A DNA stretch of 64,000 nt from Nitrospira_D sp035465795 (GTDB taxonomy: Bacteria; Nitrospirota; Nitrospiria; Nitrospirales; Nitrospiraceae), in the NCBI RefSeq assembly GCF_049546785.1, contig NZ_JBMWAN010000003.1, forward strand, positions 611,070 to 675,069, in the 5' to 3' direction. A program made the position numbers and the translations under genes. Of the stretch, positions 53,101-60,212 are shown in pieces (the stretch's first letter is position 1; each line of letters begins with the position of its first letter). The notes below the pieces were generated by a model. It saw nothing but the letters and a program-made list of their open reading frames with translations, was not told the origin of the DNA and searched no databases.

Positions 53101-54728
53101 CGGTTGATTTGACGGCAAGAAGCGAGGGGCGAGAGGCGAGGGGATGGGTCGCGACGGAGCGGCGGACTGAGGTTGAGGCTGCACTGGCGATGCAGGACGA
53201 CGCGACGTTCGACGCGATTGTTCTGGGCTGGATGGAAAGCATCGGGCCGACGACGGTCTCGGAACTGGCCGCCAAGCTGTCCCTTCCCTTCGACGCGGTA
53301 AACAGGGCCATGATACGGCTCGAAACGCAGGGCCAAGTCCTCCGCGGCCGATTCCGACCTGTCAGCCAGGCGAGAGACGAGAGGCCTGAGGCTGGAGGGA
53401 AGAAGGAAGAGTCTTCCCCCTTGCCGCTTGCCCCTGGCCTCTTGCCTGAAGCGGACTCGTCCGCTCCCGAATGGTGCCACCGCCGCCTGCTCGCGCGCAT
53501 TCACCGGCTCACGCTAGGCCGCCTGCGCAAGGAGATTGAGCCGGTGACGGCGGCCGACTTCATGTCGTTCCTGTTGCGATGGCAGCATACCGCGCCGGGA
53601 GCGCGGATGCACGGGGAGGCCGGTCTCGCCGAGGTCATCGCGCAGTTGGCGGGATTCGAGGCGGCGGCCTCGGCCTGGGAGCCACAGCTCCTGCGCAGCC
53701 GGCTCGCGAAGTTCGAGCCGGAGCTGTTGGACCGGCTCTGTTTAAGCGGGGCCATCAGTTGGGGCCGGTTGTCTCCTCATCCGCGGTTGATGCCATCGGG
53801 TGATGGGGCGCGGGCACGGCGGATCATTCCCAGCAGCGTGGCTCCGATTGCGCTCTTCCCGCGCGAAGAGGGTGAGTGGTTGATGGAGGCGGTGCGTGAT
53901 CGGGCTGCGTCCGATGGCCCGGATCCGTACGCGCATGTGAGCGCCGTGGGACAGGATCTGCTTCGCGCCTTGCGCGAACGAGGCGCCAGCTTCTTCGCCG
54001 ATCTGGTGCGGCTGACTGGCCACCTTCCGACGGAAGTGGAAGAGGGATTGTGGGAACTCGTGGCTGCTGGCCTCGTGACGGCCGACGGGTTTGATAATCT
54101 GCGGGCTTTGATGGATCCGCATCGGCGTCGTGCGGAGGGGCGAGCGCGGCAGCGCCGTCCACGCCATGCAGCCGGGCGGTGGTCGCTGCTCCGCAGCCCG
54201 GAGGGACGAGGTCCGGGGCACGAGGCTAGAGGAGCATCGCATGCCAACCCCTGGCCCCTTGCCTCTCGCCCCTCGCCTGTCAACCCGTCTCCCGTCACCG
54301 ACCAGGTTGCCCGTCAGTTGCTGCGGCGCTATGGTGTCGTGTTTCGCGATCTGCTGGCGCGGGAGACGCTGGCGCAGTCGTGGCGCGATCTGTTGGTGGC
54401 GTACCGGAAGATGGAGCTCAAGGGAGAGGTGCGCGGAGGGCGTTTCGTGACGGGTTTCGTGGGGGAACAGTTTGCGTTGCCGGAAGCCCTCGAGTCGCTG
54501 CGGGCGTTGCGCAAGAGCGGGTTCGGACTCCCGCAGGAGATCAAGCTGTCCGCGGTGGACCCCCTGAATCTTGCCGGCCTTATCCTGCCGGGGCCGAGAA
54601 TTCCCGCGGTACCGACGAACTTCCTGATCATCAAAGAGGGACGCATTGTCCGCACGGTGATGGGAAAGCAGGAAGAGGATCGCCGGGACGATGAGGCCGG
54701 GGCCGTGCGCGATGCGTTAGACCGGTAG
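50127..54728 (+). CDS. lhr: Lhr-type large ATP-dependent helicase
   Basis: Lhr is a superfamily 2 DNA helicase linked to DNA repair. The 1533-residue protein has the Q-like start, Walker A APTGSGKT near residues 42-49 and DEIH near 168. LSATQRPIELVAEF (motif III) and VFVNTRRLVERV follow, then the C-terminal helicase motifs VVIATASLELGIDVG and QRIGRAGH. The Lhr core and winged-helix regions come next, with a DUF4145-free C-terminal half. At least five in-frame inserts of low-complexity, repeat-like sequence interrupt the conserved domains. The last 12 bases overlap the convergent usp gene. It is leaderless. Confidence 0.92.
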   Translation: MPLTSFHPLIADWFRLQVGEPTDVQVQAWPAIQSGADALIAAPTGSGKTLAAFLSCIDSLFKQALARELGDHTQVLYVSPLKALSNDIQKNLQKPLAEIGQAAMQAGLLMPELRVLVRTGDTPMADRQQMLKRPPHILVTTPESLFILITADKSRRMLQTVRTVIVDEIHALAPNKRGAHVALSLERLEALTLTKPQRIGLSATQRPIELVAEFLVGNRNAPVANGHSSNYEDSALSTQDSTLSGGHQPSATSSKPPRASLVTRHASQVHCTIIDVGHRRELDLAVEVPKDELSAIATNTVWSDVYDRVAELVRQHRSTLVFVNTRRLVERVSHYLEERLQDLGPDVVAAHHGSLSRQIRLHAEERLKTGQTRVVIATASLELGIDVGTVDLVCQIGSPRAIATALQRIGRAGHWIKAVPKGRLFAMTRDELLECAALVRAIRAGTLDRIEVPIAPLDILSQQIVAAAASQAWTEDELFYLCRRAYPYRDLTREEFDQVVRMLSDGIATQRGRGLAYLYHDRINRRIKGRRGARLAAITSGGAIPDTANYAVVAEPDGTVVGSVDEDFAVESLAGDIMLLGNTSWRIKRVEAGKVRVEDAQGAPPNIPFWRGEAPSRTAELSAEVASLRQEIAQRASGAREEARGGENVPARTLGPRLSPIAWLCHECALDQRGAQQAIEYVLAGKSILGTVPTQQTIIAERFFDESGGMQLVIHAPFGGRINRAWGLALRKRFCVTFDFELQAAATDNGLVISLGEKHSFPLESVFGYLHSNSVRDVLIQAVLLAPMFATRWRWNVSRALALLRFSNGKKVPPQIQRMKAEDLLAAVFPDAIACQENLTGERAARQIPDHPLVKETLRDCLTEAMDLEGLTHVLQGIESGRIQCVAVDTPTPSLFSHEILNANPYAFLDDAPLEERRARAVEMRRTLPPELLGQVGGLDPEAIEEVERESWPVVRDADELHDALLTLVWLPDDRMRQWAMFLPVLIESGRAVDLTARSEGREARGWVATERRTEVEAALAMQDDATFDAIVLGWMESIGPTTVSELAAKLSLPFDAVNRAMIRLETQGQVLRGRFRPVSQARDERPEAGGKKEESSPLPLAPGLLPEADSSAPEWCHRRLLARIHRLTLGRLRKEIEPVTAADFMSFLLRWQHTAPGARMHGEAGLAEVIAQLAGFEAAASAWEPQLLRSRLAKFEPELLDRLCLSGAISWGRLSPHPRLMPSGDGARARRIIPSSVAPIALFPREEGEWLMEAVRDRAASDGPDPYAHVSAVGQDLLRALRERGASFFADLVRLTGHLPTEVEEGLWELVAAGLVTADGFDNLRALMDPHRRRAEGRARQRRPRHAAGRWSLLRSPEGRGPGHEARGASHANPWPLASRPSPVNPSPVTDQVARQLLRRYGVVFRDLLARETLAQSWRDLLVAYRKMELKGEVRGGRFVTGFVGEQFALPEALESLRALRKSGFGLPQEIKLSAVDPLNLAGLILPGPRIPAVPTNFLIIKEGRIVRTVMGKQEEDRRDDEAGAVRDALDR
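50796..50930 (+). repeat. Repeat-derived in-frame insert 1 in lhr
   Basis: Residues about 224-268 of Lhr (S/T-rich, HSSNYEDSALSTQDSTLSGG onward) are encoded by strings such as TCAGCACTCAGCACTCAGG and GTCACTCGTCACCCGTCACG. They lie between the conserved blocks ending VGNRNAP and starting VHCTIIDVG. The GTCAC units resemble the intergenic repeat at 17269-17292. Confidence 0.6.
52027..52110 (+). repeat. Repeat-derived in-frame insert 2 in lhr
   Basis: The stretch encodes SGAREEARGGENVPARTLGP and ends with CCCTCGCCTCTCGCCC (52091-52106). The same 16-mer occurs inverted in insert 3. It lies before the conserved WLCHECALDQRGAQQAIEY part. Confidence 0.55.
53114..53146 (+). repeat. Repeat-derived in-frame insert 3 in lhr
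   Basis: GGGCGAGAGGCGAGGG (53127-53142) is the exact reverse complement of the 16-mer in insert 2. It encodes the short SEGREARG segment between conserved parts. Confidence 0.55.
53362..53465 (+). repeat. Repeat-derived in-frame insert 4 in lhr
   Basis: This segment encodes the linker ARDERPEAGGKKEESSPLPL onward. It contains GGCGAGAGACGAGAGGC and CTTGCCGCTTGCCCCTGGCC, variants of the same CTCGCC/CTTGCC repeat in both orientations. Confidence 0.5.
54127..54298 (+). repeat. Repeat-derived in-frame insert 5 in lhr
   Basis: This is the longest insert, about 57 residues rich in Arg, Pro, Ser and Gly. It contains GCCTCTCGCCCCTCGCC (54261-54277), which shares 16 bases with the reverse complement of insert 3, and CCCGTCTCCCGTCACCG near its end. 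Confidence 0.55.
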
Positions 54729-55571
54729 GGCCAGGAGGGGGCACCGTGCGCCCCGCAAGACGCGCTCGGTCACGCTGCCGCGCATCATGTCCAGCAGCGA
54801 CTGCTGCTTGGCTGTCGTCATCACGATCAGGTCAACGTCGAAGTCCGCGCCCATCCCGAGGATCACCTCGACGACATTTCCACGGCAGGTCATCGTGTGC
54901 CAGAGCCATCCTGTCCGGCTGGGATAGCGGATGGATTGGAGCGTCTCGTCATCTCCGACGTGAACGACCACGACGGTGAGGTTGTCGCATCCTAAGGCGG
55001 TCGCCAGTTGGGCGGTGGTATCGATCGCCAGTTGAGGCTGAGAGTCGGCGCTGACCGGGACGAGCACGCGGCGCAGTTTCGGCTGTCCCGATTCCTTCAC
55101 CACAAATCCCTCCACGTTGGCCGGGACGAAGAGCGTGGCGGTCTGGCTTTCGCGGGCCACCGGTTCGGCGACGGGGGAATGCTGCCAGCGCGCGAGCCCT
55201 TCATACTGATTGGTCGACATCACCAGCAAGTCGGCCGGGTGTGTGCTGAGGTACCGGAGAATGCCTTCGGTCGGGTTCTTCGCCGCGGTTCTGGTTTTCT
55301 TGATCGTGATCCCCAGGTCCCGAACTTGCTCACGCCGGCTCCCTTTCGGGAGCATGCCCCATTGCTCGAGGATCGGACGGACTTTGGGAAAATCTTCGAA
55401 ATGTGCACGAGAGACATCGGCATCTACGTGCATGACGGACAATTCTCCCCCTGTCGCGAGCGCGAGTTTGATGGCATGGACCAGGCCGGTATGGCTGTCC
55501 TCGGTGAAATCCGAGGGGTGGATGATCCGGCCGTACGGGAGCGTCATTGCAGGGTTAACGGGTGTGGTCAT
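54717..55571 (-). CDS. Universal stress protein (tandem UspA domains)
   Basis: The 284-residue cytoplasmic protein has two UspA-type domains (about 10-155 and 165-284). The first starts YGRIIHPSDFTEDS and has DLLVMSTNQYEGLARWQ; the second starts RRVLVPVSADS and has DLIVMTTAKQQSLLDMMRGSVTERVLRGARCPLLALP, read in two parts. The ATP-binding G-x2-G-x9-G(S/T) is only clear in the second domain (MRGSVTERVLRGARCP). Its ATG overlaps the stop of the upstream lipoprotein gene (ATGA), so the two are coupled. Confidence 0.88.
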   Translation of the reverse strand: MTTPVNPAMTLPYGRIIHPSDFTEDSHTGLVHAIKLALATGGELSVMHVDADVSRAHFEDFPKVRPILEQWGMLPKGSRREQVRDLGITIKKTRTAAKNPTEGILRYLSTHPADLLVMSTNQYEGLARWQHSPVAEPVARESQTATLFVPANVEGFVVKESGQPKLRRVLVPVSADSQPQLAIDTTAQLATALGCDNLTVVVVHVGDDETLQSIRYPSRTGWLWHTMTCRGNVVEVILGMGADFDVDLIVMTTAKQQSLLDMMRGSVTERVLRGARCPLLALPV

Positions 55572-56011
55572 GGTCGGTCCGGGTGGAGGGCGGCCGTTTT
55601 CTGACGATAGGGTTGTGCGGTGTCTTGAAGCAGGGACAGCCGGGCGGCGGGGTTGTCCAGTGACGTCTCCTGTGTCAGGGCGTAGCGGGTTTGCACGGCG
55701 GCGCCATAGGCGGGGTGCTCATGAGCGGGCACGCCCAGCAGGGTGCCGAGGGACCGCAGGTATTCCCCTTCTCCCTTCGCCATATCCTGTTCTAAGTTCG
55801 TCTGGTTCAGGGTGACAAAGGCGATAGCTTTGTGTTCCGGGTTGAGCAGACCATCCTCATTCCACCAGGCATGACCCGATGTGGTACCCGTGATGTTCGA
55901 TGTGGTATCGGTGGTTTGCTTGACGGTCGCTTTGATGGAACAGCCGGTCGCCGCAACGGCGATTGCCAGACCGGCGGGCACGAGGATTGTGGAGGCTAAT
56001 CGACCGCGCAT
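55568..56011 (-). CDS. DUF3015-like lipoprotein
   Basis: This 147-residue protein has a lipoprotein signal (GLAIAVAATGC). The mature part has NLEQDMAKGEGEYLRSLGTLLGVP, which resembles the DUF3015 core, but the match is partial. It is probably periplasmic or outer-membrane. AAAGGAG lies ahead of the ATG, and an extended -10 lies about 49 bases upstream. It is coupled to the universal stress protein gene. Confidence 0.65.
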   Translation of the reverse strand: MRGRLASTILVPAGLAIAVAATGCSIKATVKQTTDTTSNITGTTSGHAWWNEDGLLNPEHKAIAFVTLNQTNLEQDMAKGEGEYLRSLGTLLGVPAHEHPAYGAAVQTRYALTQETSLDNPAARLSLLQDTAQPYRQKTAALHPDRP

Positions 56012-56059
56012 GGGAGTCTCCTTTGGTTAGGGGATGTCTCATGGCCTGGTTACCGGCTC

Positions 56060-56068
56060 ACTATACCA
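56060..56068 (-). promoter_or_regulatory. Extended -10 promoter of the lipoprotein-usp operon
   Basis: Minus-strand TGGTATAGT lies 48 bases before the lipoprotein ATG, leaving a leader with AAAGGAG. No clear -35 was seen. Confidence 0.45.
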
Positions 56069-56189
56069 TAGCTCCGCTTAAGTTTAGCCAGGGGAACCGA
56101 TAGAGTGCATAAGCGGCACGTCGCTGGCGGCTTTCGTCAACAGCCTGTTAGGGCAACAGCGTCAGCCCCATGGCGAGTGTGAAGCAAGG

Positions 56190-56224
56190 CACGGCGAGGC
56201 TTGGCCTTCCCGGGCCTCGCCGTG
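56190..56224 (-). terminator. Terminator-like hairpin after the DUF2330 gene
   Basis: CACGGCGAGGC and GCCTCGCCGTG form a perfect 11-bp stem around a 13-base loop, 26 bases past the DUF2330 stop. On the minus strand CCTTGCTTCAC follows, only moderately T-rich. Confidence 0.55.
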
Positions 56225-56249
56225 GTCATTTCAGTCAAGGTGATTACGG

Positions 56250-57587
56250 TCAGTTGGCCCACAGGCGTTGATACCACTTTTTCTCCTCGGCGACCGGCGC
56301 TGAGGCGATATTCATCGTCTTGCGGATCTCCCCGATATTCCAGCCGGTCAGGTTGGCCAGCGTCTGGGCTTCCCGCTCGTAGCGGTCCCGCAGTTGCTGC
56401 CGATAGGCGGCCGCAGCGGGGCAGTCATCCTGGCCCGTCCAGGGGTGGCGGAGAATATAGCGGGCCTGGAAGTTTCCCCGATCCGACGTCTCCTGGAACA
56501 TCAGATCTTCGGGAAAACGGGCGGCATCGTAGCGCACGTGCAGGCGGGTCAGAAAGACGTTCTGCGCCTGGCCCTTGCCTGTCCGTCCGTTCTGATCCTG
56601 CCAGAAGACGCCCAGGCCGCGCAGTTCCTCGGCGGAGAGGGGATTGGTCGCACAGGGATCGCACCAGTTCATGTCCCAGGCATATTCCAGAAACACGCCG
56701 CGCTCGTTCCCCCGTTTCACCTGCTGCGTGAAGAGGTCGCGGTAGAAGTCGCCGAATTTGTCTTTCACGTAGAGGGGGATCTCCTGCGCTTCCGGCAGGC
56801 GCACGGTGCGGTAGTTCGTCGTTTCGACGCGGCCCTGTTTCGTCAGGAAGTAGATGAAGAGTTCCTGTGCCCCGTCCGCATTCACCGTGCCGAGCCGGAT
56901 CGGCAACATGAATTTCGGCGACTCGAAGGCAATCTGCAGCGGGCGCAGGTGCGTGCCCCCCAGCCTGCTCTGTTCCTCCAGGTTCACCTTGGCGACGAAG
57001 AACTTCATGCCCTGTTTCAAGTAGCTGAGGAGCACGGGGGAAGCCCCCGAAGGAATCCGGTAGCCATTCTCCGTCAGCCACATTTCCAGCCCGGCGCTTT
57101 CTTTGGCCGAGAGGATCAGGATGTCGTACTCGCCGACGAGGTATTGCGCCTCGATCGTCACGCCCAAGGCGCGGTCGCGCTCGCGGGCCGGTGCCGAGGC
57201 GGGCGCCATGCTTTTCAAGGCGCCCATCCTGTCCTCCATCATCTCGTATCTCCGGCAGGGATTTTCATCGAAGTATTCGACCAGGCGGGGCGCGGAGTAA
57301 TCGGCCAGATGTTTCAAGACAGCCGGCTCGCCGACATGGATCTGGTCCTTCTCCAGGATCGTCGGCACAGGCACGACCATCGCGAACTCCTTCACGTCGC
57401 CTTTGAAGTCGTTGGCCATCGTGATGACGGTCTTCTTGTCGTGCCGGGCGATGGCCACCTCCGATGCCTTATTGAAGAGCTTCGTGTCGGCCTTGCCGAC
57501 GTAGAAGCCGCAAAAGGCGTGGGCCGACCCGCTCCAGGCGAATAGGCCGATGAGGAGTGCGAGTGTGGGAAGGACGAGACGTCTCAT
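56250..57587 (-). CDS. DUF2330 exported protein
   Basis: This 445-residue protein has a signal peptide (MRRLVLPTLALLIGLFAWSGSAHA) directly before FCGFYVGKADTKLFNKASEV, the usual DUF2330 opening. Further blocks are FAMVVPVPTILEKDQIHVGE and YDILILSAKESAGLEMWL. Conserved cysteines near WCDPCATNP suggest a disulfide. The function is unknown; it is likely periplasmic. AAGGAGGT precedes the ATG. Its start overlaps the stop of the RnfD-like gene by four bases (ATGA), so the two are translationally coupled. Confidence 0.85.
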   Translation of the reverse strand: MRRLVLPTLALLIGLFAWSGSAHAFCGFYVGKADTKLFNKASEVAIARHDKKTVITMANDFKGDVKEFAMVVPVPTILEKDQIHVGEPAVLKHLADYSAPRLVEYFDENPCRRYEMMEDRMGALKSMAPASAPARERDRALGVTIEAQYLVGEYDILILSAKESAGLEMWLTENGYRIPSGASPVLLSYLKQGMKFFVAKVNLEEQSRLGGTHLRPLQIAFESPKFMLPIRLGTVNADGAQELFIYFLTKQGRVETTNYRTVRLPEAQEIPLYVKDKFGDFYRDLFTQQVKRGNERGVFLEYAWDMNWCDPCATNPLSAEELRGLGVFWQDQNGRTGKGQAQNVFLTRLHVRYDAARFPEDLMFQETSDRGNFQARYILRHPWTGQDDCPAAAAYRQQLRDRYEREAQTLANLTGWNIGEIRKTMNIASAPVAEEKKWYQRLWAN

Positions 57588-58471
57588 GAGAACCTCCTTG
57601 GTTGTGAAAGTGATAGGCGACAGGTTGCAGTGCACAGGGTAGGAGCAGGCAATGAACCGCTCGATGGCTCAGTCCATTGATAACGGATGCCGTGAAACAG
57701 ATGGTCGAGGATTGGCACCAGTGGTGAACAAACAATGAGGCCCCAGAGCGGGCCGTTGGGACGGAACAGGCCGAACTGGACGTAGAGTGCAACCAGCGAG
57801 GTGAGTAAGGCAAAGACGATCCGGCCTGCTCGCGAGTCCGGTGTCGTCTTCGGGTCCGAGATCATGAAGAAGGCAAAGATGAGCAGCGCGCCGCTTTCGA
57901 TCTGATGCAGCGGGATCGTGAGCGGATCGCCAAGCCAGAGCGCCCGTGCGAAAAGGAGTCCGATATAGAATGCGAGAAACGTAAGCGTCACATCCGCCCG
58001 CGCCGCGCGCGTGATGACGAGCGAACCCAGGCAGGCGACCAGAAACCCGAACCAGGCGACCTGCCCCCATTGTCCCGGCGAGATCCAACCGACTCCGCTC
58101 CCGATCATGACGACCAGGGCCAGGTTGGTCGGATTGAAGACGTGCTTGTCCTTCCAGCGGATGACGAACTTGCTACCGATGGCGATGAATGAAGCTAATG
58201 CTGCTACAGCGACGTCATCGGTCCGTAGCAGCAGGCAGAGGGACAGAGCGGAAATCAGCGGGCTGCGGGGATCAAAAGAGGGCAGGTGGTGGAACCGCGT
58301 CCCCGCATACTGCGTCAGCAGTGCCGTCCCAATCGTGATGGCGAGTTGTAGCACGGACACATCGAAGTGTAGCGAAAGCAAGCCATACAGGAGCAGTGTG
58401 CCAAGGCTGGCTATTTGGTAGAGGCGGGGATCGAGGGCAGCAATCTGTGTCTTGAGTCGATCTAGTCTCAT
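57584..58471 (-). CDS. RnfD/NqrB-like membrane protein
   Basis: The 295-residue protein has about nine membrane helices. It contains PTNLALVVMIGSG, the SDPKTTPDSRAGR motif typical of RnfD/NqrB flavin-binding subunits, and GLIVCSPLVPILDHLFHG. No other Rnf or Nqr subunit is nearby, so a complete ion-pumping complex is not supported here. It is coupled to the DUF2330 gene. The last 25 residues look variable. Confidence 0.75.
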   Translation of the reverse strand: MRLDRLKTQIAALDPRLYQIASLGTLLLYGLLSLHFDVSVLQLAITIGTALLTQYAGTRFHHLPSFDPRSPLISALSLCLLLRTDDVAVAALASFIAIGSKFVIRWKDKHVFNPTNLALVVMIGSGVGWISPGQWGQVAWFGFLVACLGSLVITRAARADVTLTFLAFYIGLLFARALWLGDPLTIPLHQIESGALLIFAFFMISDPKTTPDSRAGRIVFALLTSLVALYVQFGLFRPNGPLWGLIVCSPLVPILDHLFHGIRYQWTEPSSGSLPAPTLCTATCRLSLSQPRRFS

Positions 58472-58664
58472 CAGGCACCTCGTGAGTCGGTGGACATGCG
58501 GTCTTACCCACGTAATGGCGCCAGGAGGAGAATCCTTTCAGGGGGAATGTAATGAGCCGGGAGTCGTGGTTAGTCCAGGGGGGAGCGTTGACAAGTGATC
58601 GGCCGCGCGTAAGAATCACCCGCCAGGTTACAGAGTTTCACGAAGCGATTGCAGGAGCAACCAC

Positions 58665-59135
58665 ATGGAAGCACCAAGACCCCCGCTGCCGCCATTCGAT
58701 GCGAAGACCGCCGCCCAGAAAGTCCGTATGGCCGAAGACGCCTGGAACACCCGTGATCCCCAGCGGGTCGCACTGGCCTATACCCCGGACAGTGTCTGGC
58801 GTAACCGCGCGGAATTCTTTGCCGGGCGCGAAGCCATCGTGCAGTTCCTGACCCGCAAATGGAACAGAGAGTTGGACTATCGCCTCATCAAGGAACTGTG
58901 GGCGTTTCATGAAAACCGGATTGCCGTCCGGTTCGCCTACGAATGGCATGACGATGCCGGTAATTGGTTCCGGGCGTATGGCAACGAAAACTGGGAATTC
59001 GACGAGCAGGGCTACATGCGGTGTCGCATTGCCAGCATCAACGACCTGCCGATCAAGGAGGCGGACCGCAAGTATCACTGGCCGCTGGGGCGCCGCCCGG
59101 ATGAGCATCCGGGGCTTTCTGAGCTTGGCCTTTAA
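58665..59135 (+). CDS. DUF1348 (NTF2/SnoaL-like) protein
   Basis: The 156-residue cytoplasmic protein matches DUF1348: KVRMAEDAWNTRDPQRVALAYTPDSVWRNR, FFAGREAIVQFLTRKW, and RFAYEWHDDAGNWFRAYGNENWEFD. The end is typical (DRKYHWPLGRRPDEHPGL). The fold is a small pocket protein; no enzyme activity is established. AGGAG lies before the ATG. Confidence 0.9.
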   Translation: MEAPRPPLPPFDAKTAAQKVRMAEDAWNTRDPQRVALAYTPDSVWRNRAEFFAGREAIVQFLTRKWNRELDYRLIKELWAFHENRIAVRFAYEWHDDAGNWFRAYGNENWEFDEQGYMRCRIASINDLPIKEADRKYHWPLGRRPDEHPGLSELGL

Positions 59136-59165
59136 GGTCGCGGGTGACGACGGAGTATTCGAGCG

Positions 59166-59362
59166 GTGAGAATCGTCAGCATCCTCGTCGGTGGGGTAGC
59201 AGAGTTTGTCGCCGGATATTTCATCGGAGCCTTTGCAGGTTGCGACTGGCTCTCCCCCTCCAGCAATCTGTGCGGCTCTATGGAGTGTTTCTCACCGGAC
59301 CGGTCAGGTTAGTTTGTGGATCCGTCGGTGTGTGGGCGATGACCAGACCGACAAGCCAGTGA
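59166..59362 (+). pseudogene. Small membrane protein gene with a -1 frameshift
   Basis: From the GTG at 59166 the frame reads MRIVSILVGGVAEFVAGYFIGAF then GCDWLSPSSNLCG. It then leaves the expected path near 59278 and stops at about 59311. In the next frame the sequence goes on directly as LYGVFLTGPVRLVCGSVGVWAMTRPTSQ to a TGA at 59360-59362. Adding one C at GGC|TC joins the two into a two-helix membrane protein. This is either a real mutation or a sequencing error. GGAG lies before the GTG. Confidence 0.6.
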
Positions 59363-59419
59363 GCCGAGGAACGGATATCGTCAAACCTGAATGATTGGCT
59401 CCTTGTCAAAGGGATCACC

Positions 59420-59830
59420 ATGGACTCGAACCTAGTTTTAGAATCTGCCCAAACCTCCCTTTCCGGCTCGCTCCCTTTACCGCGGATCGTCCAGAATCTT
59501 CTTAGCGCCGGAGTGGAGTATTACCACGTCGACTATGTGTCCCTACGCTTCACGTTTTATGGCGCGAATGGCGACGCAATCGTCGCACCGATTCCCCTCG
59601 AAGGCTTATCACCCGTCTCCTGTGATTTTGATGCAGCAGACTTACGACGGGCCATTCACGATAGTCAGGTCAATGGACAAAAGTTCCATGAGTTCTCGCG
59701 ACGTGCCATGCAAGCCGGAGTACAGGGCTATTTTGCATTTCTTCGCGGCAAGCGTGTGACCTATCTGGGCAGACAGGGCGATCAGCACACGGAGTGGTTT
59801 CCGGAAGTTCAGAAGGAGACAGGTGTCTGA
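59420..59830 (+). CDS. DUF1398 family protein
   Basis: The 136-residue cytoplasmic protein fits DUF1398: an N-terminal helix, AGVEYYHVDYVSLRFTFYGA, then FHEFSRRAMQAGVQGYFAFL and the end KRVTYLGRQGDQHTEWFPEV. The function is unknown. AAAGGGA lies before the ATG. Base composition is less GC-rich than average for the window. Confidence 0.8.
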   Translation: MDSNLVLESAQTSLSGSLPLPRIVQNLLSAGVEYYHVDYVSLRFTFYGANGDAIVAPIPLEGLSPVSCDFDAADLRRAIHDSQVNGQKFHEFSRRAMQAGVQGYFAFLRGKRVTYLGRQGDQHTEWFPEVQKETGV

Positions 59831-60212
59831 AGCCGAATACAAGAACAAAGGGGCCTGACCCACTGCTGTCCAAGACAGGATATAACCCGCGCTTTCTCGC
59901 CTCCAACTCGTTGAAACTTTAGGCGCCACACTCTGACTGTGAATCGAGGTCCCTTGGGCGCGCAGATGTTGTCCAAAACCCTGAGGAGTTGCCGCATAGG
60001 GCAGCGCTGGCGAGAAGGGCGTGAATTCATGGCTTCCAGAGCCCTTTGGGGTCTCCATCAATCCCATAGGGACCAGGCGTTGTGGTTAGATGCTGTTCAA
60101 GATCCAATTCTCGGAGAAGTTATTATGGACAAGAGTGGGCCTGACCCCTTAAATTTCTCCCGGAAACCGTCTTGCTTAGTATCTTCGTCAGTATGTTGCC
60201 CTGGGGGGTATC
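59831..60212. other. Gene-poor stretch flanked by direct GGGCCTGACCC copies
   Basis: No supported gene lies in these 382 bases. Two direct copies of GGGCCTGACCC sit at 59851-59861 and 60137-60147. Strings of this kind are often seen around REP/RAYT-type elements, but no transposase is present. The right end must hold the expression signals of the protease gene; only the GGGGGG ribosome site before the GTG was found. Confidence 0.4.
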
